A stretch of DNA of 64,000 nt from Ceratopteris richardii (GCA_020310875.1 CM035433.1:110054793-110118792); one strand, 5' to 3'. Shown: positions 23,522-35,533, counted from the first letter of the stretch. The notes: generated from the letters alone by a model not told the origin. A program made the numbers and translations.

Positions 23522-23839
23522 AGAAAGAGCTCATAACTGCAGCACAGATCTGAACATTGGAGAGCTATTCATTCAGATGTGCATAAATGACAATTGAAGA
23601 GTTGTCCAATATTTTTTTTAATCAAAGGTAACCATCGCATAAGCGATGAAAAACTATTGTTTCCCGATCAATGCTTGCATTGTATAAGTGATGCATATGC
23701 ATCCCATAGCATTGCATAATCAATGCTCTCGACCAAATCGTATAAAAGACATGCAATGAGTGATGCTAATGTGTATGTCACTAGGAGCATCAATCAAAAC
23801 ATTAGAAATAATGTCGAGAATAACAACATTTAGATGATG
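23522..23839. other. Unassigned spacer
   Basis: AT-rich sequence with several GCATTGCAT/ATGCAATG-like palindromic words (23650-23770). No gene, LTR end or known repeat is recognised. Confidence 0.6.
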
Positions 23840-24960
23840 GTATGTGTTTGATGCCGGCTCTGATGAAATCCTCGATTATGAAGTGATCAAAATATGTCGT
23901 GTTAACTGTCGCTATGCCCCCTTTATTCTTGTAGTGAAATAATGATGTAAATGCTGCAAATATGACATTTCAAAAAAAGCATGAAAATCAGGCTTAACTT
24001 TAGCAGTATTCTTCTCATTAGGGCTAGCGAGAATCATATCATCAACATATACTACAATGATCATATATACAAAATTTTCACACTTAACATATAAGGTGCT
24101 CTTAGTTGGATGTTTTTCTCAAAACTATGTGCAATCAAGTAGGCATATATCTTTTCATATCAAGCACATGGTGCTCACTTCAAACTAGTGCCTTATTAAC
24201 TAGCTCATTTTTTTTTCATGCACTTTCCACCCAAAATCATGGGGATAAAATACATACACTTCTTCATATAAGCCACCATTCAAAAATGTGTTTTCAGTGT
24301 TCAACTAATGTACATTCCAACCATGATGAGCTACAGGTACACAAAATGCTATTGATGGTGGTCCTTCAACATGTGGGAGAAAAATTCTCATCAAATTCAA
24401 TGCCTCTGTCTTGAGCATAATGTTTAGGAACAAGCCTAGGCTTATGCCTATCAACTATTCCATCATGCTTAGATTCCAACTTGTACATCAATTTGGTGCC
24501 AATGGCCTTTTTCCCTAGAGGCAAATCACATAAAGACTAGATACCATTGTTCATAATAGCATTATATTTTGATTGATAACAGAAATCCAATTTTCTAAAT
24601 TTTATGCTTCATCAAAAGAAATAGGCTCATTCATCACAGAGACTACATGAAGCTATTTCATAACAATATGTTGCAAAGGAAGCATTTTGAGATCATGAAT
24701 GGGAATGACATGAAAAAGGTGCATCTAATTTTCTATCTTTTAGAGTCTGCACTAGCCATTTAGATATAGTTTTAGCTTCTTCTATGTTAGTGCTCTCATC
24801 GACAAGTCTATCATATAAATCTACATTAGAAATGGAATGATCTACATCATCATGTGGAACCTCTGAAGGCTGAGAAATTGCCTCATTTGCACCAGGAATT
24901 GATTTTTTGCATGTAAAAACAGGTAGCAAAGTGTCAAACACATCTTTAGAGCTAATTCGA

Positions 24961-25013
24961 GTCTCCTTAATACATGAAAGTAAAGATTCTCCTTAATACA
25001 TGAAAGTAAAGAT
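24961..25013. repeat. 26-bp tandem duplication
   Basis: The segment TCTCCTTAATACATGAAAGT with its following AAAGAT occurs twice head to tail within the copia F linker, producing a repeated peptide on the minus strand. It is a local duplication typical of repair or slippage. Confidence 0.75.
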
Positions 25014-25376
25014 TTAATTGCATCCTCCACCAAAACAACAACACAACTAACCAAAATGTGTTTAGTCCATGGATGATACAAATGATAGCCTTGGCTATCA
25101 TAATCCTATCCAACAAACATACATTTTGTTGCTTATCATCTAATTTCCCATGTTGTTGGCACGCACCCATGCATATGCTAGACAACCAATCATACGTATA
25201 TGAGACACATATGGCTTGAAACCATGCCAAGAATCATATGGAGTGACCAATTGTAGTGCTTTGGTAAAACACCTATTAATTAAATATATTGCACACATAA
25301 TAGCCTCGAGATAGAAGCTATGTGGTAAACCTTGACTTCTGACTACACATGTTGCCATCTTCATAAGAGACCTGTT

Positions 25377-25381
25377 CTTTC
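25377..25381. repeat. Target-site duplication CTTTC (left)
   Basis: CTTTC abuts the left terminal inverted repeat and recurs at 26288-26292 next to the right one. Confidence 0.7.
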
Positions 25382-26287
25382 CATTAGGGGAAAAATGAAC
25401 CTTGGATGGGCCATTTAGATTAAGGATTGATTAGTGATGGACCAATGAGAAGAGGGTGGTGGCCACAGTCTAGTCCCTTAATCACATAGGCTAGGCATAG
25501 GCTTCCCTTGTTTTTGTGTGGTCAAAGAGGAGAAAACCACTTAGAACTCATGGTTTTGGTCATTTGAATGGTTTTGAAAGCCTTTCAAATGAACTAGAGC
25601 CCGTGGATTGATTGAAAGATCCAAAGGTTGAGGTTTATGTGCAAAAGTCAAGGCAATATTGCATTTGAGCCCTTGGATGTCTTTGAAATGCATGGTTAAG
25701 ATTTGATGGGCCTCCAAAAGGTGCCTTTCATTGTGAGCCATTGGATCTCTAAGAAAATTGGATGGTTAAGATGTGCTTCCCATGAAAAATGCACCTTTAA
25801 GTCCTATCCATTGGATCTCCTGCCGATCCTACGACTCAAATCTGAATCCGCCTTTGGATTCAAGATTTAAAAGCGCCTTTTGATCTAGGCCATTGGATGA
25901 AGAGCCTATCGGATGACTACGGATGAGTCCCATCTCTAGATCAGCCCCAAATGCGCTAAGCCTTTGGATTGAGGGAGATTTAAGGGCCCAAAAAGCTTTA
26001 GAACTATGCAAAAGCATGCATGAGAGAATCTAGAAGCCACAACATATCAGATCACTGTCTCTCTAGATTTTAAACGACTTTAATCTTAGCCATTCAACTT
26101 CAGCATCCAAAGGCTATAGAATTTTCCATTTTATAATTCAAATAAACAAGAGCATCAAACAATATTTTATTTGAGGATACCACTAGTGGTTTTGTATGCT
26201 TCTTTAATGACCTAGATTAAGCTTTTTAATCCCTAAAAATAAGGAATCCTTACAAGGCCCATGCAAGGCTCATTTTTTCCCCTAATG
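25382..26287. mobile_element. 906-bp non-autonomous TIR element
   Basis: The left end CATTAGGGGAAAAATGAACC, continuing CTTGGATGGGCC, is matched in inverted orientation by the right end (reverse complement CATTAGGGGAAAAAATGAGC, continuing CCTTGCATGGGCC). About 32 bp pair with one indel and two mismatches. CTTTC flanks both ends. The insertion splits the integrase codons of copia F, and coding similarity resumes directly on either side, confirming the boundaries. The interior has no frame above about 70 codons and no transposase; it contains many degenerate copies of a GCC-x-TTGGAT word. A five-base duplication does not fit the common plant MITE families (2, 3, 8 or 9 bp). Confidence 0.8.
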
Positions 26288-26292
26288 CTTTC
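26288..26292. repeat. Target-site duplication CTTTC (right)
   Basis: Partner of 25377-25381, immediately outside the right inverted repeat. Confidence 0.7.
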
Positions 26293-26845
26293 ACAAAATC
26301 CTTTTTGATAAGGTCTATATGGAATTGTACACTCATGTTTTATCCGATGCTCAACTAGAAATGCATTATAATCAAAAGACATGTATCCCCCTGAATAGAA
26401 CAGCAGGTGCCTGATTCACATGCTAACAAATTTTCACCATATACAGAAACTATTTAAGGAAGATTAGCACTTTGGAATTTTCCTTCAATAGATAGACCCA
26501 TGCATGCTTGGAAAATTGATCAATAAACGTCAAGAAGTAAACGTCGTTCCTAAAAGAGGGTGTCTACATAGGACCATAGATATCACTATAAACAAGCTCC
26601 AATTTATGAGGAGCTTGCACTAAACCATCTTTTTTGAAGGAGGAATGCTACATTTTGCCTAAAATAGAGCCTTCACAGACACGCTTAAAAGGTGCCTCAA
26701 GTGTGGGGAATGAGTACACCATTTGCGATTTATATAGGTGTAACAGACTAGAAATATTGAGATGATCAAAGCATGCATGCCAAAGCTTTAGATCTCAGAT
26801 AGTCTGAAAATCTTGAACTGCACATGCTAAACCATTGCAAGCATA

Positions 26846-27250
26846 GTTGCTTGTCCTTAGTGCCACTCAGATATCTCAAAATCATCTTGATCACTTCCCA
26901 ATGCTATTTGTCATGATTAGACATATATCTACTCACAATTCCCAATGCACTCTCTAGTCTCATAGCTACCATAGCCTACATGAGACTATTGAGAGCACAC
27001 TGATAAGGAATTTTGGTTCATGAATTCCTTTTGCTTATCTGATTTGAGGCAATCATCCTTACTCAATTTCACATATGTAGCTAAAGGTGTACTCAATGCC
27101 TTCCCACCCTATATATTGAAGCTATGAATTACTTTGGATATGCACTCACTTTGAGACAAGTGCATGCATGTTTTACTCCTATCAAGAGTAATACACATGA
27201 CAAGAATATGTTTCACATCCCCCAAATCCTTCAATCTGATGATATATTTA
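26846..27250 (-). pseudogene. Copia RT C-terminal fragment
   Basis: On the minus strand, RLKDLGDVKHILVM and then SQSECISKVIHSFNI (about 27110-27240) match the copia RT region following YVDD. A block resembling SRYMSNHDK-x-HWE and then LRYLSGTKDKQL (26860-26960) is the RNase H-proximal part. It is followed, further along the minus strand, by pre-integrase sequence of copia F, which is the wrong order for a single element. Two fragments have therefore been joined. Its upstream side is cut by the LTR of copia D at 27261. Confidence 0.7.
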
Positions 27251-27260
27251 GGTAGGGATA

Positions 27261-27468
27261 TGTGTGAACACCCTAGGACCATCGGGGAACTTTTTTTCCT
27301 CTCTTTAGGAGGATTTTTTCCTTGGCTTGTATATAAACCTATAACCCTAACATGTAACTTATCTTTGTACAGTCTCTTGGTAATACAATCTGTATTGTGT
27401 GTTGTGCTCCAAGCTTCTTCTTCTTCCTTGTTCTCTTTGCATGCTTCTGTAGACCTCAAACTCGAACA
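27261..27468 (+). mobile_element. 5' LTR of copia D
   Basis: TGTGTGAACA...CGAACA, 208 bp, is followed after two bases by TGGTATCAATG, a copia primer-binding site. A matching LTR lies at 37101-37311, sharing long blocks such as TGTGTTGTGCTCCAAGCTTC. Identity is roughly 80% by eye, so this is an old element. A TATA-like GTATATAAACC occurs at about 27329-27339. Confidence 0.8.
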
Positions 27469-27470
27469 AT

Positions 27471-27481
27471 TGGTATCAATG
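27471..27481 (+). other. Primer-binding site of copia D
   Basis: TGGTATCAATG begins two bases after the LTR and matches the first eight bases of the copia site. Confidence 0.65.
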
Positions 27482-27810
27482 TAGCTCCCTCCTTCATCTA
27501 GGGTGTCATCGACACCCCCTGGTCACCATCTTAGAATCCCATGAAATTTGGTGAGCATACTCAAGGCGGTTAGGAGCTCAAAACATCTTGGTGTTATGGT
27601 GTACGACCTAAGCTCGTTTTGACCTCCAAATTCACTATCACACTCCCTATGCACGAAATTCTATCTTTTTGTCTCAAAGGCATATGCAGGTTTCAATTTG
27701 CCTCTATAAGCACCTCAAAGTTTGCTACACATTTAGCATAACTCATTAGAGTACATTTTTCCAAATTTTTGAGATATAGTTATTTTCCTACATCAAGGTA
27801 TTTTAGTCAA

Positions 27811-28890
27811 TGGCCATGGTTGAAAGGAGTAATGTATTCCATATATTGGCTATTCAGGATAAGTTGGATCGTACCAACCACCCATTATGGGCTTATATGA
27901 TGCATCATGTATTGGTCGCAAAAGGACTATGGAATATTGTGTAGGATGTTGAAAAACGTCCTATTACACTTGCAAACAGAGTTGGTGAAGGTCATACAAA
28001 TGGCCTTGAAGATGGTGATATTCTTTAGGTTCCTATTTGTGCTATAGTTCCTTCTCCAGCTACTATAAAGCAATGTTGTTGGGATTGCAAAGATGCTTAA
28101 GCACATGCATTGATAGCCTTATCTATCAAACGTGCCATTATTCACCACATTTGTTCGTGCAAAATGTAAAGGATGCTTGGGATATAGTAACCACTTTATA
28201 GGAGGCAAGGAATGAGGCTCGTGTCTCTTACCTCAAAAAATATTTGGAGAGTGAGCACATTAATGAAGGAGATTCCATGGACAATGTTTTTGACAAAGAT
28301 CAAAGATCTGAAGGAGTAGTTGATTTATGTTGATGAAATCTAGCCTAATAGTTCACTTATGTAGACTCTTTTGAATGGTCTTCTAGATTAGTACAAGATT
28401 TTCGCTTCTACTCTTCGATTGATAATGAAACGCAATCCAAATGTCTTAACATTTGAGGATTTAGTATCTATTCTATTGCAAGAAGATCAATCTGCACATA
28501 ATAGGTCCATTATGTGTGGTGCAGATCAAGCTTTCCTGGCTAATCAAAAGGGAAACGGTAAAGAGAGATCTTCTACTGGTGAGCACAAATCTGATAACTC
28601 TACACAATCAAAGAAGGATGATAGTGACAAGAAGATAAATATAAAAGCACAATTTTTTTTGCAAATATTGTATAGGAAATTATCATTTCTTAAAGAGTTG
28701 TCCAAAGCTGGTTGCAAACGAGGCAAAGAAGAAGAGGTTGGAATGGTTGTTGCATACGCCCCTACACCCAAAAAAGAGTCTACTAATCTTGAGCAGAATG
28801 AAGAATGGGTTTTTACTACTATTTGTAGTTATTATGCATCTTCTCATGAACACTGTATTTGCAATACACTTGCATCTTTGGTACTTTGAT
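27811..28890 (+). pseudogene. Copia D gag
   Basis: The gag opens with ATGGTTGAAAGG near 27816 (product begins with VERSNVFHILAIQDKLDRTN, then HPLWAYMMHHVL). Recognisable blocks are SCKMSKDAWDIV (frame-shifted, near 28150-28190), YLKKYLESEHINEGDSM near 28235, and a clean frame at 28419-28889 (PNVLTFEDLVSILLQEDQ). The zinc knuckle is not seen; in its place is a Lys/Ser-rich segment and SKAGCKRGKEEEVG. Several stops and at least two frameshifts occur. Confidence 0.7.
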
Positions 28891-30738
28891 AGTGGGGCAA
28901 CCAAACATATTACCTCATGGCATAGTTTATTTAGTTTAGCTGAGTATCACATGTGCAACAACTCCTCTTATCATGTCATGGGAGGTTGTAAGATCATTCT
29001 AAATAGTGCTAATCCTAGTTCTTTTACATTGTCGGATGATTTATTTGTGCCAGGGATCAAGAAAAATCTATCATCAAATTCAACATTAGGCAAGATTGGC
29101 TTGGTTGTGAAATTTGATGATGATAGATGTACAATTCATGATCTATCAAATGGAGATGTCATTATTTCTTCTAACATTTTAAGTTGTGGGTTGTATAAGC
29201 TAATAGACGATGAAATATCTCTGAATGATTCAGCATGTATAGTACATGAGTCTAAGCTATGTTAGATGCAAAGCTTTGGCATGCATGCTTTGGTCATCTG
29301 AATTTTGCTAGTTTTGTATGCATGCAAAAATCTAAAATGGTTTACTCTTTGCCCAAACTTGAGGCACTAGTAAACATGTTTGTGAAGCTTGTATTTTGGG
29401 TGAAATGCAACATTCCTACTTCGTGAAAGATGGTTTAGTTCAATCTACTTAGAAATTGCACCTTCTTCATAGTGATGTCTATGCTCCTATCCAGACACGT
29501 TCTTTTGGGAACTATCTTTACTTTGTGACTTTCGTTGATGATTTTCTAGGCATGCATGGGTATATCCATTGAAAGAAAAGTCCAAACTGTCTTTTTGCTT
29601 CAAATAGTTTCCCGTTTTGGCTCAAAATCTATTAGCATGTAAAATCCGCATCCTCCATTTTGATCGAGGCAAGGAATATATGTTTTCTAATTTTAATGCA
29701 TTTCTTGCTGAAGGTGGGATAAAACATCAGTGTATAGTGCCATGTACACCTCTATATAATGGAGTTGCAAAAATGAAGAACATGTCACTCATGCACATGG
29801 CAAGGTGTTTGCTCAAGGATTAGGCTTTACCACATAGTTTTTGGCTTGAGGTTGTTATGTGTGCAGCATATGTACTTAACATGTGTCCCACTAAAGCATT
29901 GCAGCCTATCACTCCATATGAGGCTTGGCATGGTCACAAGCCATCTGTTGCTCATCTGTCTGTCTTTGGTTGTCTAGCATATGCATTAGTGATTGAACAA
30001 AAACACAAGAAAATGGATGATAAAGCAACAAAATGTAATTTGTTGGGTATAGTTTTGAAAGCAAAGTCCATCGTCTCTATCATCCATAGACCAAATGCAT
30101 TTTGGTTAGCCGTGATGTTGTTTTTGTGGAAGTTTCTATTGAGCCAATAGTTTCATGTACTAAGGAGACATCACTTAGCTCCAAAGATATGTATGACACT
30201 TTGCTACCTCTTTTACAGGTGGATAGTCTAGTGCTAGTCCAAATGAGGCAATTTTCTCAAACTTTATAGGTTTCATGTCATGATGCAGGTCATTCCATTT
30301 TTGCTGCAGATTTAGATGATGCACTTGTTGATGAGAGAGTTGATATTGAGGAGGCAAAAACTATGCCAAAATGGATGGTGCAAACTTCACATGATAGCAA
30401 ATTATATGCACCTCTATCATATTGTACTCGTTCATGCTCTCATAGTGCTTTTTTGCATTAGATTGCTATGCTATGGCTGCCCATAGTCTTTATGATGAGA
30501 ATAAGCCAATTTTGTTTGATGAAGCACAAATTTTAGAAAATTGAATGGCTTTTATGCAATTAGAATATTATGCTATTATGAAGAATGGTATCTCTATGTG
30601 ACTTGCTTCTTGGCAAGAAGGCCATTGGCACTAAGTGGGTATACGAGCTGAAGCATAAGCCTGATGGAACAATTGACATGTATAAGGTTAGGCTTGTCAC
30701 AAAGGATTATGCTCAATAAAGAGGCATTGATTCTGATG
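28880..30738 (+). pseudogene. Copia D protease, integrase and start of RT
   Basis: Protease begins WYFDSGATKHITS at about 28883, keeping the catalytic Asp-Ser-Gly, and stays open to 29265. Pre-integrase and integrase follow with frameshifts: a HFDRGKEYMFSNF block near 29655, YNGVAKMKNMSLMHMARCLL near 29756-29815, and TPYEAWHGHKPSVAHLSVFG near 29910-29970. The linker contains DIEEAKTMPKWMVQT near 30345-30385, shared with copia F. RT starts with the KPDGTIDMYKVRLV block near 30657-30700 and stops at IDSDE, 30738, where a G-rich minisatellite begins. The next RT segment is at 35534, and about 100 residues are missing in between. Confidence 0.75.
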
Positions 30739-30739
30739 A

Positions 30740-31966
30740 GGTGGCGGGGGGTGGCTGTGGGGGCCGCAGGGGAAGTATGAGCGGGTGGCGGGGGGTGGGC
30801 TGTGGGGGGAAGTATGAGGGGGTGGCGTGGGGGGGGGGGGGGGGGGTTTGGGGCTTGCGGGGGGGAGAATGAGGGGGTGGCGGGGGGGAGGGGGGGTGGG
30901 TTATGGGGGCTGTGGGGGAAAGTATGAGGGGGTGGCAGGGGGGTGGCTGTGGGGGCTGTGGGGGGGAATATGAGGGGTGGCGAAGGGGGGGGGGGGGGGG
31001 GGGGGGTGGTTGTGGGGGGGAGTATGAGGGGGTGGCCGGGGGGGTGGCTGTGGGGGCTGCGAGGGGAAATATGAGGGGGTGGTGGGAGGGGGGGGGTGGT
31101 TGTGGGGGCTCTTGGGGGAAGTATGAGGGGGTGGCAAGGGGGGGTGGTTGCGGGGGCTGTGGGGGGGAGTATGAGGGGGTGGCGGGGGGTGGCTCTGGGG
31201 GCGAGGGGGGGGGGGAGTATGAGGGGGTGGTGGGGGAGGGGGTGGTTGTGGGGGCTGCGGGGGAAGTATGAGTGGGTGGCGGGGGGTGACTACGGGGGTT
31301 GTGGGGGGGGGAGTATGAGGGGGTGGCGGGGGTGGCTGTGGGGGCTACAGGGGAAGTATGAGGGGATGGCGGGGGGTGGGCTATGGGGGCTTCAGGGGGA
31401 AGTATGAGGGGGTGGCAGGGGGGGCTGTGGGGGCTGCGGGGGGAGAATGAGGGGGTGGCGGGGGGTGGGTTGTGGGGGCTATGGGGGGAAGTATGAGGGG
31501 GTGGCGAGGGGATAGCTGTGGGGGCTATGGGGGGGAATATGAGGGGGTGGCGCGGGGGATGGATGTGGGGGTTGTTGGGGGGAGTATGGGGGGGTGGTTG
31601 TGGGGGCCCAGGGGAGGGGGGAATATGAGGGGGTGGCAAGGGGGGGCTGTGTTGGCTGAGGGGGGAAGTATGAGGGGGTGGCAGGGAGGTGGCTGCAGGG
31701 GCTGTGGGGGGGAGTGTGAGGGGATGGGGGGGGTGGCTGTGGGGGCTGCGGGGGAAGTATGAGGGGGTGGTGGGGGTGGGCTGTGGGGGCTGTGGGGGGA
31801 AGTATGAGGGTGTGGCGGGGGGGGGGTGGTTGTGGGGGTTGCGGGGGGGAGAATAAGGACGTGGTTGGGGGGTGGGTTATGGGGGCTGTGGGGGGAATTA
31901 TGAAGGGGTGGGGGGGGGTTTCGCTGTGGGGCTGTGGGCGAGAGTAGGAGGGGGTGGCAGGAGCTG

Positions 31967-31967
<1 letters not shown>
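30740..31967. repeat. G-rich minisatellite (about 45-bp unit)
   Basis: About 1.23 kb of tandem G-rich repeats with the core TATGAGGGGGTGGC followed by variable G runs and GGCTGTGGGGGCTG. I estimate 25-28 copies from the recurrent TATGA. Unit length varies mainly through G-run length. Both strands give long open frames (Gly-rich plus, Pro/His/Ser-rich minus) that are artefacts. The plus strand has dense G-quadruplex potential. It lies exactly at the break between copia D RT and copia E integrase. Confidence 0.92.
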
Positions 31968-32041
<74 letters not shown>

Positions 32042-32066
32042 GGAGGGAGGGAGGGAGGGAGGGAGG

Positions 32067-32120
<54 letters not shown>
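31968..32120. repeat. (GA)n with internal (GGGA)n
   Basis: A purine tract: (GA)n, then a (GGGA)n block at about 32040-32071, then (GA)n again. It joins the G-rich array to copia E coding sequence without a gap. Confidence 0.95.
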
Positions 32121-32125
<5 letters not shown>

Positions 32126-34552
32126 TGATACACAAACAATTCTTGATGAGAAAGGTATTACTCGACACCTTACTACTGCTTATACTCCTTAGCAGAATGG
32201 TGTTGCAGAAAGAAAGAATAGAGTACTTGTTGAGATGATGCGGAGCATGATGGCATCCAAAATGGTTTCACCAAAATTGTGATTTGATGTAGTACATGAA
32301 GCTAATCACATTTTGAACAGGTCATCTACAAAAGCTTTAAAGGTAATCACACCTTATGAAGCTTATTATGGTAGAAAACCTAATGTGAGTTACTTCAGAG
32401 TATTTCGATCTTATGTGCATGTTGAGAGAAAGGATCGAAGCAAACTAGATGTAAAGGCAAAGAAAGCTGTTTTTATTGGATATCCTATTGAGAGTAAAGG
32501 ATACAGGTTTTATGTTCCAGAGAAAGGTGAAGTTATTCTTTCACGTAATGCTTATCTTGCTAAAAATATGATTTATGATAAAGAAGGAGAAATTCTAGAG
32601 TTCATTAGTGAAAATGACTATGGATTTTTTAGAAGGAATTTTGATTTACATGTTCATCCATATCAAGAGGGAGTTAAAATTCCTAGGATTCAAGAAAGAG
32701 TTGAAGAAAGAGGAATTTCACAACCTTTTATAGCGCCAGTTCCACATGAGACTTTGGTTCTACAAATGGAAGAAGTTAGAGTTCCAGAAAGTCTTAGTAC
32801 CACAGAAGGACAACTTCCAGAACCTGTGGAAGCTGAAGGATCAGAAAGAGTTTCACCACTATTTAAGGATACACCTACATGGTTATATCAGACTTGGAAA
32901 GATAGTGGTATAAAGACTTTTACAGGAAGAACAAGGAGTCAGACTAGACAATAGCAACAAAAATATCATGTAAGTTTTGCTGAAGACTTTGAGATTCATG
33001 ATATTTTGGCACTAACGACAGTTGAAGATAAACATGCATGTGTTAAAGATGCACTTAACATTCCTATTTGGAGAAAAGCTATTCAAAAAGAGATTGATTC
33101 TACTCATAAGAATCAAACTTGGCAATTATGTGAGTTACCAGAGGGAAAGAAAGCTATAGGTGTAAAATGGATCTTCAAAATCAAAAGGAAAGCAGATGGT
33201 ACTATTGACAGGTACAAAGCAAGATTGGTTGTCAAAGGATATGCACAAAGAAAAGGTATTGATTATGATGAGATATTCACTCCTATGTCTAGGATGATTG
33301 TTATTAGGTCAATACTTGCTTTAGTAGCACATTTTGGTTGGCATATATGTCAACTTGACATAAAGACTGCTTTTCTAAATGGTGATTTACGTGAGGATGT
33401 GTATATTCAGTAGCTAGAAGGTTTTGAAAAGATAGGTAAAGAACATTTGGTATGTAAACTTATAAAAGCTTTGTATGGTTTAAAACAGGCACCTAGAGCA
33501 TGGTATGAGAAGATACACACATATCTTTTGTCCATTGATTTCCATAACTCAGATGCACCTCCTACTCTTTATGTCAAAACTGAACCAGGTATGATGATTG
33601 TAGCAATCATTTATGTGGATGATATTATAATCATTGGTCCCATAGATGAAGATTTACAGATGTTCAAAGAACAATTGAAGCAAACATTTGATGTGAATGA
33701 TTTGGGAATCTTGCATTATTATCTTGGGATTCAGTTTCTATTTAAGGATGAGTGTATCTATATGACACAACAGAAGTACATTGAGAAACTTTTAGGAAGG
33801 TTTTAGATGATTGATTCTAAACCTATCCAAACACCTATGGATCAAAACACATCTTTACAGATGGTAGCAAATGTAGAGTCATTTGATGCTACTTTATATA
33901 GTCAAGCAGTTGGGTGCTTCATATATCTTTGTAATACACCTCGTGATATAGAGTTTGCAGTTTCTCAAGTATCAAGGTTCATGCAAAATCCAACAGTGTT
34001 ACATTGGAAAGCAGTAAAGTGGATCTTTCAATATTTGAAGGGAACTTCACTATGGTATTTTTGAAATCTACACATTTGCTACTAAAAGGATTTTCATATT
34101 CTGATTGGGCAGGTGATAGAGACACAGAGAAGAAGTACTAGTGGAATTTGTTTTTATCTTGGAGATTCTCTTATCTCATGGCTTTCGAAGAGGCAACCCA
34201 TTATTGCAACTTCATCATGTGAAGCTAAATATCGTGCAGCATTTACAGCTACTCTAGAGTATGTTTGGTTGGAGAAGATTTTGAGTTATCTAGATGTGAA
34301 AGTACATGAACCCATTAATGTATTTTCAGATAGCCAGAGTGCTATAGCTATAGCAAAGAATCCAGTACATCATGCAAGGACAAAGCATATAGAGGTACAC
34401 TACCACTATATTCGAGAGCAGATATTGAGCTGGTTTATGTTCCTTCTAGTGAGAATGTTGTAGATATATTTACCAAATCATTGACTAGAGATAGTCATGA
34501 GAAGATTTGCAGGTTACTGAAGCTTGTACCAATATGACATTGAAGGAGGGAT
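32121..34552 (+). pseudogene. Copia E: integrase C-half, RT, RNase H
   Basis: Coding similarity starts abruptly at 32121, inside integrase (DEKGITRHL, then NGVAERKNRVLVEM at about 32199). A single frame carries the rest: TPYEAYYGRKPNVSYFRVF, a linker ending TGRTRSQTRQ, then RT at 33006-33806 with [29 protein letters not shown] and an intact YVDDIII at about 33616. RNase H follows with STSGICFYLGDSLISW, SSCEAKYRAA and HARTKHIEVHYHY. In-frame stops lie at 32190, 32952, 33411, 33804 and 34062, and a frameshift near 34420 precedes VDIFTKSLTRDSHEKI. The order and motifs differ from D, so it is a separate family. The 5' half is absent. Confidence 0.85.
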
Positions 34553-35533
34553 TGTTCGAAGTCAATGTACATATGGTCCACATTCCAGCAATTCTACATT
34601 TTGGACTTAGCATTTTTTGTATAGTTTGGGTAAAACTTTTTTAGGCTAGATAGATAGAGCTTGGCGAGAGCTATCTAGTGGTATGCTTCATTTCTTCATC
34701 AGAGGTCAGAACAAGGAGATAATCCAAACCCTAATTCAGTGCAAAATGGAGGAAAAGCATTTTTTGGAGGTCAAAATTATTGAAAAGCTAAGTTATGATG
34801 TCAGTTGGCCAAAAGCAAGTTTATTTAGGTGATTAAATCACAACAAAAGCATATTTCTGTGATCGTAATTTTTTAAAAGAAAAAGCAAAAGCTATCGTTA
34901 TTTTTTAATGTCCACATAATTAGAAGGCAAAAAAAGCTGATTTTCATTAAAGAGTTTCGCTATGCTTTATTTTTCAGAACTCAACTATATAAGGAGCATG
35001 TGTGCACACTCTTGGACAATTCACAAGCCAAAGTTTGGAGTTCTGAAGCTTTGGAGGTGAAGATTTGGTGAAGGAGAGGCTACTCTCTTGGAGAAAGAGG
35101 TCTTGTACAAGGTGGAGGCAACTATCTTTTGTAAGTTAGCCTTATACTCTATTATTAGGGTTTTTGTACCCTAATTTCAGAATGAGGGTTTGCTGATTTT
35201 TTGATTTGATGCAGTATCTTGTGGGAATTAGGTTTGCTTCCTTGCTCATTTGCTTCATACACACTCAGATTATAACAGCATAATCTGAATTTTCTATCAT
35301 CATCTTCTTGGATATTCTTCCATTAGTGAGTGCACCACATCATATGGTTGAGTAGTACTCCCATGTTGTAATTTGGACATCTATTTTTTTAGAGAGTAAG
35401 CATTGAGCTTACGTTCCCTATCCTTGTCTCAAGATCTCTTACTTTCTATCTCTCACTTATCATCTTAATTAGTTAAGTGTGTATGCTCAAAGGTTTTTAG
35501 TATTGGAACATTCGTGGGGCCCAAATTCCAACA
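34553..35533 (+). mobile_element. 3' LTR of copia E (981 bp)
   Basis: It starts TGTTCGAAGTC directly after a purine-rich AAGGAGGGAT tract that follows the RNase H end, and finishes AAATTCCAACA; the ends are complementary (TGTT...AACA). A TATA-like ACTATATAAGG lies at about 34984-34994. Copia D RT resumes at 35534. The 5' LTR was not found, so no target duplication can be checked. Confidence 0.75.

Larger units (their letters stand above)
23840..26845 (-). pseudogene. Copia F remnant: pre-integrase, integrase, linker, RT
   Basis: Read on the minus strand from 26845 down: a pre-integrase block (LWHACFDHLNISSLLHLYKS near 26770-26800), integrase zinc and core segments (CEGSILGKM near 26680), then a 906-bp insertion at 25382-26287. 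Integrase resumes at 25376 with NRSLMKMATC and continues to TKALQLVTPYDSWHGFKP (25220-25260). The acidic linker (NIEEAKTISKWLVQT near 24750) leads to the RT start (LPLGKKAIGTK near 24490-24530, then DGIVDRHKPRLV) and YVDDMILA near 24020-24045. Stops and frameshifts are frequent. The linker and integrase closely resemble those of copia D, so it belongs to the same family. RNase H and LTRs are missing. Confidence 0.78.

Noticed and set aside
30713-32168. Gly-rich (plus) and Pro/His-rich (minus) proteins
   Set aside because: Translations of the G-rich minisatellite and GA tract; no conserved domain and several overlapping frames.
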